Shown here piece by piece: positions 21,190 to 33,759 of a stretch of 64,000 bases of DNA. Position numbers and translations under genes: made by a program. The notes under the pieces are model-generated. The model was not told where the DNA came from and made no database searches. It saw only the letters and a program-made list of their open reading frames with translations. Source of the stretch: Scleromitrula shiraiana (lineage: Eukaryota; Ascomycota; Leotiomycetes; Helotiales; Sclerotiniaceae); the NCBI GenBank assembly GCA_028455995.1, contig JABELC010000003.1:2976001-3040000 (forward strand), given 5' to 3'. Positions within the stretch are counted from its first letter, which is position 1, and every line of letters starts with the position of its first letter.

Positions 21190-23076
21190 AATCATCAATG
21201 ATCATGATTATTTAATTACTTACTCTCAAATCAGCATACCGTGAGAAAAAAAAAAATTTAAAAATCAAATACTGTATCTAACAACACTTATTTATTTTAT
21301 TTTATTTTATTATTATTTATTAATATCCACATCACCTAGATCCAAAGTTCAGCTACCATCCCATCCCACGCCATGCCATGTCAATGTCAATGTCAATGCC
21401 ATGTCAATACCAATACCAACCCCTCTTCAATTAGACGGTCCGTTCCGAAACGAAATAAAACGAAACGAAACGAAACGAAACGAAATAGCGAAATAACATA
21501 GCGACGATATATAATAACATAGCAATACGGTTCATTCTCAATCCATCCATTTATTCATCCATTCATTCCACATCCACATCCATAATAAATAAACCCAGCA
21601 ATCAGTCAAGCATAGCTGAAAGTCCGGGGTATCATGATATATCTAGCCTGAGGCCACTGGCATATGATAGATATGCAGTGCATACGTATATTTGAATGAA
21701 ACCGTTTTGGTCGGGGGCAGTTGTTGGTGTGGGTGTAGAGTTTACATGAGGGGAGTTTATATCTACCGTTTATTCTCGAGTTTAATAAGTTCCATTTCTA
21801 CTGTTTGTTGTACGGTAGATGTGATGTTAATTTTATATTATTTATTTTGTATGGGGTTATCTAGATGCCAGTGATATCATGATGGAATACTAGTAGTTAC
21901 TATGATATGATATGATATAATATTATCTATTTACTTCAAGTTAGTACGGAAGTATATACTACTAGTAGTAGTATCTACGGTTTAATCCCGTCCAATATCA
22001 TGATTCAAATGATTGTTTTATAATTAATATTTTAATATTTACTCGAGTATTTATTTATTTATTTATTTATTTATCTTTTATCATCATCATCATCCCATCC
22101 TCCATCTCTCCCCATCCACATCCATCCACTGGCATTTATCTATCCACTTACCTCCTCCATCCATCCATCCATCCATCAATATACCTCTCTCTCTCCCTCT
22201 CTCCCTCCCTCTCTCCCCTTTTTTACAAAAACCCAAATACAAACATACCGCTAATCTCCACAACCTCCCCATCCCCTCCCCTCCCCTCCTCTCAACCCAA
22301 CCCAACCCAACCCAGTCAGTCAATTAACTCAATCTCAATCCCAATAACAAACCTCCTCGATCCACAAAGCCTCAGACATGGCCGGCCATCTATATATAGT
22401 ATAGCGCGGTTGGTATACCGTATATAGTTTCGTCGGCCTGTAGATGATTCCCCATTTATTTATTTATTTATTTATTTATGTCTTGTAATCTGTCTTTGTT
22501 TTTCTTGTTGTTGTTGTTGTTGATTCGTTATATATGTCTATATACATACATACATATATACATACACATACATGCATATAATATATATATAATATATACA
22601 TCATATATATATATAATCATAAAATGCAAATCCCGTTCATAAAAGTTATGACATACATATATATATATATACAAGATCCATCCATCCATCCATCCATCCA
22701 TCCATTCATCCTTCCATACCATACATTCATATATATATATATATATATCTATATATATAATAATTTACTATCCATATATACATAACATAACATCGCATTG
22801 TATGGAATCGCATTAATCTACATTGATAATGATGATAACGATGATCAAATATCTCGAATGAGTATTGATATCATATCATATCATATCCAACTCTTCTTTC
22901 AATCGTCCATCCATCCATCCATCCATCCAAAAATGGTAAATATATATCTTGGGTATCAAATAATAAAATTTCCTCCTCCTCAATTTTCCTTATTATCAAC
23001 TCCATTCCATTCCATTCCATTCCATTCCATTTCACCCAACCAAACCCAATCCAATCCAATCCAACCCAACCCTTAA

Positions 23077-26000
23077 TCAAGTCCCACCATTCTCCTTCCC
23101 ATCCCCATCCCCACCCCCATCCTCCCTCCCGCTCCCCCTCCCTCTTCCCCTCCCCCTCCCCCCCGCTATCGTCCCCCACGCCCCCACCAACTCCTCAATC
23201 TTCGGCAACAAATCCGGCATCCGAAACGGTTTACTAACCACATCATCCATACCCGCCTCCATCGCCGTCTCGATCTGTTCCAGTCTCGCGTTCGCCGTCA
23301 CCGCGATAATGGGAACGTGTCTTACGATCGTACCATCGGCTTCTAGGTCGCGTATTTTGCGCGCGCAGGAGAGTCCGTCCACTGGTGGGGATGTTAGTTA
23401 TGGAAGATATTAAAAAAAAAGAGGGGTTGGTTTAAAAGAGAATAGGAATAGACGTACTAATAGGCATCTCCAAATCCATCAAAACACACGAAACAAATGT
23501 TTTATCCAAAGTCCGACCATCATTTTCCCTTTGATCTTGATCCTGATCCTGATCTTTCCAGAAAGAGGAGTTCTCAAGCGCATGTAGAGCTTCCAGACCA
23601 TGATTTGCAAGCTGCGTGACGAATCCCGCTCTATGGAGTTGTTTTTGGAGAACTCTTTGATTTACTAGATTATCTTCTACGATGAGGACGGTGATGTTTT
23701 TGTAGTCGATTGATGGGGCACTGAGGGATGGTGATGATGCTTTGATGATGGGTGTCCTGGGAATTTTATCGTTAGTTTGTTCCGTTGGGGGGAAAAAGTC
23801 CACCTCATCATTTAATTTGTTTGGTGTTAAATTCAAGGAAAGATGAGAAGTATACATACCGCGGTTGGATTGTCTTCAAAGAACCAGATTTAAAATCGAT
23901 AGCCACAGGATTTAAATCCTGCGAAATTTTCCGTACCGGTTTCGGTGAAGATATCGGTGAGGCACCAGGAGAATCCAAATGATCGACCCTCCTCGCAGCC
24001 ACATAAAACGCAAAACTACTCCCCACACCCCTCTCCGAAGAAACCCCAATCTGACCTCCCTGAAGCTCCGTCAATTCCCTCGAGATGAACAATCCCAGAC
24101 CCGACCCACCATACTGAACATGAGTTCTCGGTGAAGCTTGTGAGAACCGTTGAAAGAGAATCGAAACCTCCTTTTCGTCAAGACCTCTCCCAGTATCTTG
24201 AACCACGAATTTAAGATACAATACCTCCCCGAATCCCCATTCTGACTCGTCTAATGTGAGATCCGTAATCTTGGATCGAGAGGGAAAATATTTAACGTTA
24301 GCATCATCACCCACATCACCTACCGGGCGCTCCCTACTTGCACCTAGTCTCAGAATGATCGCGCGTTTAGCTTGCCCGGTAGTGAATTTGATCGCGTTTG
24401 TCAACAAGTTAATCAAAACCTGAAGCAATCGAGAAGGATCAAGTTTGACCCAATCAAGAGAAAGATTCGAATACGAATCGTCCATTCTGAAGTCAATAGA
24501 GATGTCATGTTTTTCGATATCTCCTTCAAACATCTTGATGGCACGTCGAGCGACGGAGACAGGTTGGGTGGGTACAGGTGTTACAACTAACAATGCAGAA
24601 TCTAACTTTGATAAAGTCAAGATGTCATCCACGATTCGTTTTTGATGTTGAGCACAAAGTGAAATTGTCTGGGCGGCATCTATACATCCATCGACCACTT
24701 CTTTTAAATTGTCGAAAATCGAATGGTCATGTTTATCAGGGCTTGATCCATTAAGAGACGGAGCAGTTAAAGCACTGGTAATCTCATCCGAACATTGTAA
24801 GATTGCACTTAATGGATTCCGCATTTCATGACTTGTCATATCAATGAAATTCTCCTGTTGTCGCTTAAGCTCAATAGCCTCTTCCATCCTCATTCTTTGA
24901 AATGCCTCAGCCCATTTCTGGTGTGAGATGTTGGTAAGACTGCCAAATATACTCTTGAGATTATTATCATCGGTTAGAGGGGCACAACTCATAAGAGCCC
25001 AAGTATCAGTTGTAGCATTTCGAGTCTGCCACGGAGTTTTGAATCGGAATTCATGCGTTATAGCAACCTTCTCCTTCACTAGTTTGTCCCAAATAGCTCG
25101 TACTCCCTCTCGATCTTCATCTTTAATACTGTCCATCCATGACTCTGCGCTGTTGGTTGATCGAGGATGTCGTGATATTTCCCTAAAAATGTCAGGATGA
25201 TAGACTGATAACGAATATAGCACTACTAACCACCAAGCGTCATTGCAAAATGTAATTTCTCCATGAGAATTCGCAATAAAGATACCAACCGGTGCCATTT
25301 CTGCCATTCGCGTAAACCTGTTTTCGCTCTCTACCGCCTCTTGTGTACGAAGATTTACAAGTTCCGATAGCTAAAGTGTGAAAGTCAGCATTATGCATTT
25401 GATTAATGAATAAGAGCAATTTCAATACGATCCGGTGATGATTCCGAATGGATAGTATTAGATAAATGCGCGAGACAAAAAGTGTTAGATGAGAACATCT
25501 AACATGGAACAAATGCCACTTGACATTTCATATGTCTAATTCATTGGAACAATGAATACAGCAATCACAACAAGTTATCCAACATAGAGTCTGAAAACTT
25601 ACTTCTTGGCGATCCTGGGCCGCGAGCCTTGCTGCCCGTTGACCTCTGCGTATCTCCTCTTCGAACAGAACAACCGATGCCATCGAAGTTGCTAGTTGAC
25701 GGGAAATGAGCTGAATGAATAGGCTATAGTCGTCATCGTATGGCCTTCGTGGATTTACACCCATGACCAAAAAGCCTAGTATATTCTCTCCCGTGGTGGC
25801 ATGTAATGGTATAACGACAGCAGCTCGGCATGGATCACCAAACCCTACACATTCAAGTCCTTCGATGAGTTCTTTAGATAAAGTTCCATCTTCAGTGGTG
25901 AGAAGTATAGGTCGATCAACTTTCACAGACTCCCTTAGGTATGGGGCAAATCCGTCGTCGCTGGTGTTGAGATCTAATGGTGCAACAGCTGCCTTGTGTC

Positions 26001-28834
26001 CTGGATGGAGATTTAGTGAAGGTGAAATGTCATGTAAAGATGAATTACGTTACCTTCTGGTACACCGATCGTGCCCTCTAGCATGCATACTGGAGCTTGC
26101 GATAAGCTTCCTGAATGCAAAGAACTCATATCACTGTCCGTTTCATCATTAACAGAGTATATAAGCGCAAAAGGTATATCGCGGGGATTGTATTTCAACC
26201 CCTTAATCACTTGAGGCCACTAGATTTCGAATCAAAGTAAGCATAAGAAAAAAAGACATGATCACAGTAACGTGATAGCATAACCGTCATAGATCAACAA
26301 CACAATTAAAAATATTACTTACAAATCCTTTGATGTCCCTAGCAGCTGCAGATTTTTCACCAACTTCTCGCAACGTAAGCATCCTGCGTTCTGAGATGAC
26401 TCTTCTCGTTTTTTCCCATGCCGGATCTTGTATGAATGTTAGTCTCGAAATATGCGGCGATATAGAACAATGAATGCTTACTGTATAAGCCTACAACCGA
26501 TTCATCCTCACCAACTAAAGGAATGATACTCCAAGCAAAATAGCATTCCTCGAGGTACCCATTTCTTGTCATGAAAAGACAATCATCGTCTTTCATAGTA
26601 GATTGCGCCGAGACTCTGGCTTTGTCGAACGAGGGTTGGATTTCATCCCATATCTCAGCCCATGCTTTTGGATAACTTGACCCCTATTACAAGTTAGCAC
26701 TTATAATAAACCAAAAAGTGTGAGCTATAGAGGGAAACAAAACTGGGGCTAGCTATAAAATTATCATCGTCTTAGACTATTGTGCGTACCATTAAATTCG
26801 GATGCTTTTGACCAGCTAGAAGAATATATGCTTCATTATAGATAACTAATAGTTTACAATGTTAGATGATATTGATGTCCAAATGATCAACAAAGCATAC
26901 CTGTGTAATCATTCCCCCACTGCTCTCAAGTTAGTAGTTATACGAAAAACATCGCAAATGACAATCAAGTAGGTAAGTAGGTAAGAACTATCTATCATAC
27001 AATCGATAACTGGAGGCTGGGCTCGGGTGTACTTCTTGGCGCAGACGCAACTTTAGACTTTGGAATTTACTTACATACATAGCAGCTGGATGAGGACTAC
27101 CCATGATGAGGTTACACATGGCTCTCAAGTCAAAATTCCAGCTTTCAATTGGACCGAGGGGTGTGGCAGACCAGTCAATATTACGAGCAAATTGTACATG
27201 GCGCGGTAGTGCTGCAGAAATAGGGAGTCTAGTCCAGTCAAAAGAAGATCCTTCAGCGGCCCTTAGTTGCTCAGTAATAATATTTTCTCGTACAACAATT
27301 GTCTCTGCAGGTGTCGGATTTGATGTGACCGATCCAAAATAATCAGCAGTCTCGGACAACAGCCCTATAGATGTCGAAGCTGACGCTATGTGACCTAAAG
27401 CTTGATGGTGGGGATTATCTGAGCCGTTGTTTGTCGACATCGATGATGCGGAGCCTACCACTGGAGGAATATGAGTGTGTGTTCCACTTATCACCCGAAG
27501 GCGTTTCTTCAGCGTTGAGCAACTCCATGTAAAGCCACCATATAAGAATGACGGTAGGCATACATCTAATGATTCGCGTTGTTTGTTTACAAAACTTAGA
27601 ACCCATGCTTTGAATTCCGGAAATGCATTTGTAACAATGGTAGGAGAAGCAAGATCCGCATGGCCTGTTACTAGCCCAACTATCGGTTCGGTAGCACGAA
27701 GAGAAGCATTCGCATATTCTAACCGCAGGCGGCCACCGGGTATATAGTTTTTCGGGTGTGCGACATCAACTATGAACGTCGGTCTTTCGTCTAATTCCAA
27801 AAGTTCGAGTATTCCCACGCTTTCAATCAATTTGTTCGTCTGAGGACTTGGTGGGCGGCTGTTAGGATCTAAATCATGGACATTGGAAGTACTTGCAGAA
27901 CGAGGAGGACTTGAGCCAAGTATTTTCCCTCGGGGTAATCTACAAGACATGAAATTCAGTACTAGTCAAGACAATATACAAATAAGGAAGTCTAAGTTTC
28001 GAGGCTTGTAAGGAGCGCGCGCGCGTGAGAGAGAAGTAGGACTAACTTTAAAGTTTTAGTCTTAACGTTACGTTCTTCCCGCGGTTTGTTCGACATAACT
28101 GCTTCTTCTACATTCGAGAGGTTTGGCTGTAAAAAATACGAATTTGTTGAATCCTTGGAGAAGAATAAGGGAGATCGGATTGAATGTAGGTCTGAGGGGT
28201 TACCCACTGCCGCATTTCCCGGTTGAAGGGTATGGCGAAGCTTGATTTTCGGACGTCTCTTCAGCTGTACGGGCAATTAGTTTCTATCGAAAGAATGCGC
28301 AAAACGTTGCAGTGTTTGCGCTATCGCGATCCAAATGTTACTGACTGGTGGTTCTGAAATTGAGGTACTTGTGGTCCTTTCAAGTTCTGACCCATCATCC
28401 TCCACTCTAGGATGTTTCGAGGTAGGGGTACAATTATGCGCAAGTTGAGTATTCGAATTCGATGTTGAAATTGATGATTGGAGAGGCTCTGGTTTCTGAA
28501 ATGAGGGGGAGGGGGAAATGGAGGGATAAACTTCTTTCAGCGATGTATCTGTACCAGTAATAAATTGAGGTCTAAATTGAGATATTGATGAATGTCCGGA
28601 TAACTCTTTTCCTACTAACGAGTCAGACCCTTGTCTCTTTGTATGATCCAATTTATTAGTATTGATACTCGTATGAGAATGAAAATTGCCTTGGTCTTCA
28701 CTCTCGCTTGGTAAGAAGGTAATAGATGAAGCTGCGAGGCTGAGCTCTTTGTTTCTATTGTCGTCGGTTTGTAAAGTAGCTGCTTGTGTAGAAGAAGAAG
28801 GATTACTTAATATTGATTTTAGTTCCGAACTCAT
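23077..28834 (-). CDS. Hybrid sensor histidine kinase (PAS-GAF-PAS-HisKA-HATPase-receiver), HHK1
   Basis: Thirteen exons: 28834-28346, 28264-28047, 27939-27075, 26919-26901, 26845-26790, 26683-26482, 26426-26323, 26219-26054, 26000-25603, 25370-25231, 25182-23860, 23756-23458, 23381-23077; 1527 aa, phase kept at every junction. Order: Ser-rich N-terminus (1-230), a conserved GILELLELDERPTFIVDVAH region, PAS-like segment (about 480-650: DWSATPLGPIESWNFDLRAM, then VIYNEAYILLAGQKHPNLM), ERRMLTLREVGEKSAAARDI linker, GAF (about 660-830), second PAS from about 855, H-box FIDMTSHEMRNPLSAIL (His about 1004), N-box LLQVLINLLTNAIKFTT, G1 QDTGRGLDE, G2 GGSGLGLFISREL, receiver VLIVEDNLVNQRVL with phospho-Asp in VLMDLEMPIMDG (about 1421) and Lys in VSKPFR. 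It should feed the cytosolic HPt/SKN7-SSK1 phosphorelay. The last 30 residues are Gly/Arg/Asp-rich. The first two exons are less certain. Paralogue of HHK2. Confidence 0.9.
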
Positions 28835-30849
28835 GAGGATAGATAATAACTAAGTATTGATTGGTGCTGATATAGATATGTGAATGTAGATATTAAATAA
28901 ATGAATATTAAATATATATTTGAAGTAATATTAAAAAATTAATAAGAATATAATGGAATAAAATATATGGAATATATTATTTTTTTTTTAAAAAAAAGCA
29001 ATGAATGCTGTACTGCTTGAAGAAACAACCGGTAGACTCGAATATTGGTAGAATTAATGATATAAGAGGTTGATTTATTTCGACTCGTAACTATAAAGTA
29101 ATAATAAGTATTGCTTGCCCTTGGTTTGAGAATCTAAACAAGGCTATCTAGGTATTCAATAGCCTTGTAGATATCTTTTACTGTATCTCATGGGGATACA
29201 ATATTGTCGTAATATATTATATATCTATGTAGGTAGGTAGATCTTTGAACCTATTAAATATATGAAGGATGGAATTAAAGGAATTGTTGTGTGTTGTGGG
29301 TGTAGTACCTATGTAGGTACCAAGCAAGTGTAGTGTTGTGTTTTTAATATCTTAATATGGAAAAGTGACGGTCATTCGTCATTGAATTGATTGGAATCTG
29401 ATGAGACGAATTGTGGACAAATGTGATACGGAATCAAAGATATCGATATAAAAAGGGCTGTCGATGTCATCTATTATGAATTATCTATCAACTTCATTGC
29501 TGAAAAAATGTATAATATGCAGTTGAATATAAATGCTAGAGTGTGGAGAGTGTAGTGTGTAGTGTGGAGTGTGGAGTGTCTGTACGTAAGATTATAGATC
29601 TTCAATCTCTGTGTTCTATCAGGAGGCACATATATTAGTAGGCACTATATAATAGGTAGATAATAGATTGGGGTTGATATGTTGGTTTATAGGTACTAGG
29701 TAGACTGGTATATATTTTATAATTATTACCATAGTAGGTATTAATAAGGTTATTTAAAGATATGATTGTCCTAGTCAGATCTACCAAATAGATCAATTGA
29801 TTCGATACGATACGATACGATCTCAAGTTTTTAATCCAGTTATAAAAAAGGTTCTTGGAATGGGAATATGAATAAAAGATACCATAATAATAATAATGAT
29901 AATACTAAGTACTTAAATAGATTTATTACTATATATGATTCTATATTTTTCTCATTCAAGTTATTATTGAGTTATTTTAACAACCTTGAAATTATCAAGA
30001 AGTACCGGTAATCTTACATGTACTACCGTTATATACTATATAGTAGATATTAAGATCGATCTGCATTAAATGGGTATGGGTATTACAGATATCCATCCTG
30101 GATATCCATGGATATATTCCGATCTGTGGGGAGAGAAAATGGTCAGGGCTTACTCAAGTTCTTGGCATCCAATTGATCTAACATTATAATATAATATTTG
30201 CATTTTTCAATTGAAAGATGGTGGATGAATTAATTACCTAGCTACTATGTAGGCTATGTAGGTACCTAGTACACTCCATGGTGTTACTCGGTATATATAT
30301 CTCTCTACTACTATGTACCTAGGGGTATACATCTATCTTATCTTATCATCTTTCAAACCTCTATCATATCTTCTTATTCCCTAATATTATAAATTATTTC
30401 AAATGTAGCTATAACTTATAAAGTAGAGCTTAGTGTCTAGAATCTGCGATCCAAAAGTTTTATGATCGGTTTCTTAACCACATAGGTATGGTTTGTTCTA
30501 CTCGAGTCAGTACTAAAAAACGTTCAGTCCATGATGTCAGGTCAGTTCAAAGCGATTGAGCCGATGCGATTCAACATGGACTTTCAATTTCATATTTATA
30601 ATCTCAATAACCCTTATGGTGAGGGGTAAGTATTTTGTTCAAGCGCCTTTTTCTTGAGCAGGAAAAGAAACTTCCGCCTACTTACTTTCCATATTCATAT
30701 TAATTGTATTCGTTATTATGTCCCTTCTTCAATTTTGACACTCTCCAATTTAGTATCCGGGTACTATATCTTCTATCTTGACTTCTATTTTGAATCATCT
30801 TAATTACCCCATCTCAAACTAGACTTGGGTTATATATTGCCTGTCTATT
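28835..30849. promoter_or_regulatory. Divergent HHK1/PAF-AH upstream region
   Basis: 2.0 kb of strongly AT-rich sequence between the HHK1 (-) and PAF-acetylhydrolase-like (+) start codons. Contains poly-T/poly-A near 28980 and several TAGGTAGGTA-like motifs (near 29229, 30236, 30256, 30310). No gene or clear regulatory site recognised. Confidence 0.5.
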
Positions 30850-32939
30850 ATGGGCAACTCTTCAGGAGCCAAAGGCTTCAGCTCAAACAAACCGGATGAT
30901 GTTCCACCATCATGCAAACAACCCAAAACCCGACCACCAGCTGGTTTCCGCGAGAAGTTATTACGAACACCATTACCGTATTACAGTGGACCATATTCGG
31001 TCGGAATGATGGATATTGAAGTACCCGTACGAAAACCGAGAACGTTTTCCAATATCAAACGACAACATCAACACGTGTTAGAGCTCGAGACAGTTCTCTT
31101 CAGTGTATACTACCCATCGAGTTTCGGATCCGGCGAAGGGCCTTCTCCTGAAGGATTAGGAAAATGGAGTCGGCCAACCTGGCTACCCCGACCTCGAATT
31201 GAGCTAGCAAAAGGCTATGGCAAGTTTGCCAGAATCCCGGCTTTTCTTACCGTACCATGGTTTGGTTGGTGAGTCCTACGAACTAGAGGTTTACTCACGT
31301 GCTTATAATATTATCATAGGCATGACAACCGCATTTACCAAAATCCCAGCCTTTCGAAATGCTAAGTTGGCTACACATTGGCCTCCGGAGAATAATGCTC
31401 GTGACGCGGATGCTGGATATCAAGTTAAGAATAGCGCTGGGAATCCTCCACCAGGAGAACCAGAATCACCCATCTTTCCACTATTAATTTTTAGTCATGG
31501 ACTTGGGGGGACTAGAACTACATATAGTTCTGTCTGTGGAGAATTCGCCAGTTATGGGTTTGTAGTGGTGGCTATAGAACATCGAGATGGATCTGGCCCA
31601 CGAACTTTTGTTAACTTGCCGAAACAGGACGACAAAGTGGGATCGGAGAAAGTAGATCATAGTTCTAGGGCTCGGGAAAAGGGTTGGGAAAGACGTGATT
31701 ATGTGTTTCCCAAGGGGAACGCAAAAGATACCATGCCAGGAAATGAACAAGGGTGAGATATTTAGATAAATGCATATTTCAGGTGAAAATACTAACCAGC
31801 AATTATTCAGCGTGGATGGAGAATTACGCTCCTCCCAAATCGAACTCCGCCTCGCCGAAATAGAAGAAGCCTACCACGTAATGACCGTCATAAACCAAGG
31901 CCAAGGCTCCCAAATCAGCACCCTCAACCTCCGCTCCCGCTCCGACGGGCACATCGGCGGTTCCTCGCGGGGCCTCAAAGGAATCGACTGGGACAGCTGG
32001 ACCGGGCGTTTCCACCTACAACAGGTAACCATGCTGGGGCATTCCTTCGGCGCCGCCACGAGCGTGGAAGTCCTCCGTCACCAAGACCGCTTCACCTACA
32101 TCTCGCAGGGGATCCTGTACGACCCCTGGGGCGGCGCCATCCAGCCGCCGGCCGATTCCCCCGATCATAGAATCCACACCCCCATGCTGTGCATCACGTC
32201 GGAAGCGTTCATGTACTGGCCCAGTAACTTCTCCGCCCTGATGACGCTCTGCCACGAGGCCAAATCCCAATCCACGCTCGTGTGGCTGCTCACCGTGCGC
32301 GGCTCGGTCCATATCTCTCAGTCTGACTTCTCCCTCCTCTATCCCATGCTCTCGAGTCTCCTGCTCAAGATGACGATTAATCCCCGCAGAGCCATCGATC
32401 TCAATATAAACGCCAGTCTCGAATTTCTCAAAAAAGTAATGCCGCAGCGCATCTCGGCCATGAATCGCGGAACCGACGAACACATCTTGGAGGCGAAGAT
32501 ATTGGAAAAACTACCGAGTGGACGGGGCCGCAAACCAAAGGATAAATGGATCGCGGTGCGGCTCCAGATTCCGCACGAGCTGAGGGTGAGACTTACGCCG
32601 GGGTGGATGAGGAGGAGCGGGAGGAGGGGAAAGAAAGAAGAGATGCTGCATGTGGATAAGTTGCCGAAAGATCCGACGGGGAGACCGCTGGTGGGGTTGG
32701 AGGATGTGAGGCCCGGGGAGGAGGTTTGGGTGCATGTTGCGCCGACGGGGGAGGAGCTGTTTAGGCATGGGTTGAGGGTTGATGAGGGGAGTGGGGCGAG
32801 GGAGAGAGATAGGGATGGGGGGAATAGGGGTGGGATGGTTGAGTGTGGGGAGGGGGAGGGGAAGGGGGAGGGGGAGGGTGGGGATGGTGGAGGGAATGAG
32901 AATGGAGGGATTGAGAGGAGGATGATGGAGAGGGGGTAG
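30850..32939 (+). CDS. PAF-acetylhydrolase-like phospholipase A2 (alpha/beta hydrolase)
   Basis: Three exons: 30850-31264, 31320-31752, 31811-32939; 658 aa. The family order is clear: PYYSGPYSVGMMDIEVPV near the N-terminus, LFSVYYPS, KIPAFRNAKLATHWPP, PLLIFSHGLGGTRTTYSSVC, VVVAIEHRDGSGP, then the nucleophile elbow VTMLGHSFGAATS (Ser about 361), an Asp-bearing strand ending ILYDPWGG, and HIS in VRGSVHISQSDF as probable catalytic His. Such enzymes cleave short or oxidised sn-2 acyl chains from phospholipids. The first donor must be GTTGGT to keep phase; the stronger GTGAGT five bases on breaks the frame. The third exon is visibly more GC-rich than everything around it, and the tail from about 600 on is Gly/Glu/Arg-rich low complexity. 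Confidence 0.87.
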
Positions 32940-33759
32940 GGTAGAGTAATTTGAAGAGGGGATATAGATACAGATATAGATACAGATACAGATACAGATA
33001 CAAATACAAACATAAACATAAACATAAACATAAATAATTTCAGAGAAACAAGAGAAACAAGAGAACCAAGTAGACAACGAACAGAGAAGCTCCAGAATTC
33101 ACACTGGAATACTAAAGATTGGGAATTAAAAATGAACTCAAGGACTCCCGGAGATTGAGTGGAAAGGGAAGAAGAAATGCAGAAAGAGTTAATTAATCCA
33201 GACAGATTCGTGGATTGGTTGGTTGGTGGGTTGGTGGGTTGGTTGGTTGGTGAGTTATTGCATACTTCTTATGGCATTTGTTTGGTATGGATGGAATATA
33301 CAGTTGATAGAATAAAGATGAATTCCCAGGGAATATTCAAATAAAAATAATTAGCTATTAATGGCTAGTGTTTACGAAAGTTGGTATTCGAAAAGTAAGA
33401 GTTAAGAGTCAGATGTTTAGAGAGTACTATAATATGCTATAGTTAGTATGATGTGAAATACATATAACTTTAATTTGGATATTCATTTTTCTTTATTTTT
33501 CTAGAATAGATTCAGAATTGACTAAGATAAAATAAGATAAGATAAAATAAAATAAAATAGAATGTTTGCAATACAATGCCTTCCCCTTCATAAGGAAGGT
33601 TATTGAAGTACGGGCATTGTTTCCCGTCACCAGGTATACATGCAATAAAAGGGTTTGCTTTCAGCACATCTTCGGCACAACCAACAGTCATTGAAAAGAG
33701 GACCGAATTGTAATTTGACATCCGTGCTAGATTTTCTTCTCTTCCTTCACTCGTTTGCT
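32940..33759. other. Intergenic, tail-to-tail spacer
   Basis: 820 bp between PAF-AH-like (+) and PNC1 (-). Contains (ACAGAT)n at about 32965-33000, (AACATA)n at about 33006-33032 and (GGTTGGTG)n at about 33215-33252. A minus-strand frame at 33512-33721 carries several Cys but no recognisable family; it is not called. Confidence 0.55.

Larger units (their letters stand above)
18166..23076. other. 4.9-kb microsatellite-rich gene desert
   Basis: No reading frame in this stretch shows family similarity or a splice-consistent gene model. It is filled with many different short tandem repeats: (AAAT)n near 18690, (GAA)n 18915-18940, (TTGTC)n 19108-19130, a GTAAGGTGTAAAG array 19289-19382, (GCAGAA)n 19800-19865, (CTACT)n 20878-20944, (CAGT)n 21034-21079, (AATACC)n 21130-21189, (CGAAA)n near 21456-21485, (TTTA)n near 22049 and 22455, and (CCAT)n near 22157, 22679 and 22905. 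It separates the 5' end of the disordered-protein gene from the 3' end of HHK1. A non-coding RNA cannot be excluded. Confidence 0.7.

Noticed and set aside
22090..22323. Gly/Arg/Trp-rich minus-strand frame
   Set aside because: It is a translation of CCAT/CTCC repeats (low complexity), not a gene.
32339..33077. Long minus-strand frames opposite the PAF-AH-like gene
   Set aside because: They are antisense shadows of the GC-rich third exon and of downstream microsatellites.
33512..33721. Short Cys-containing minus-strand frame after PNC1
   Set aside because: PNC1 already ends at its normal C-terminus; this frame ends in a repeat translation and has no splice-consistent link.
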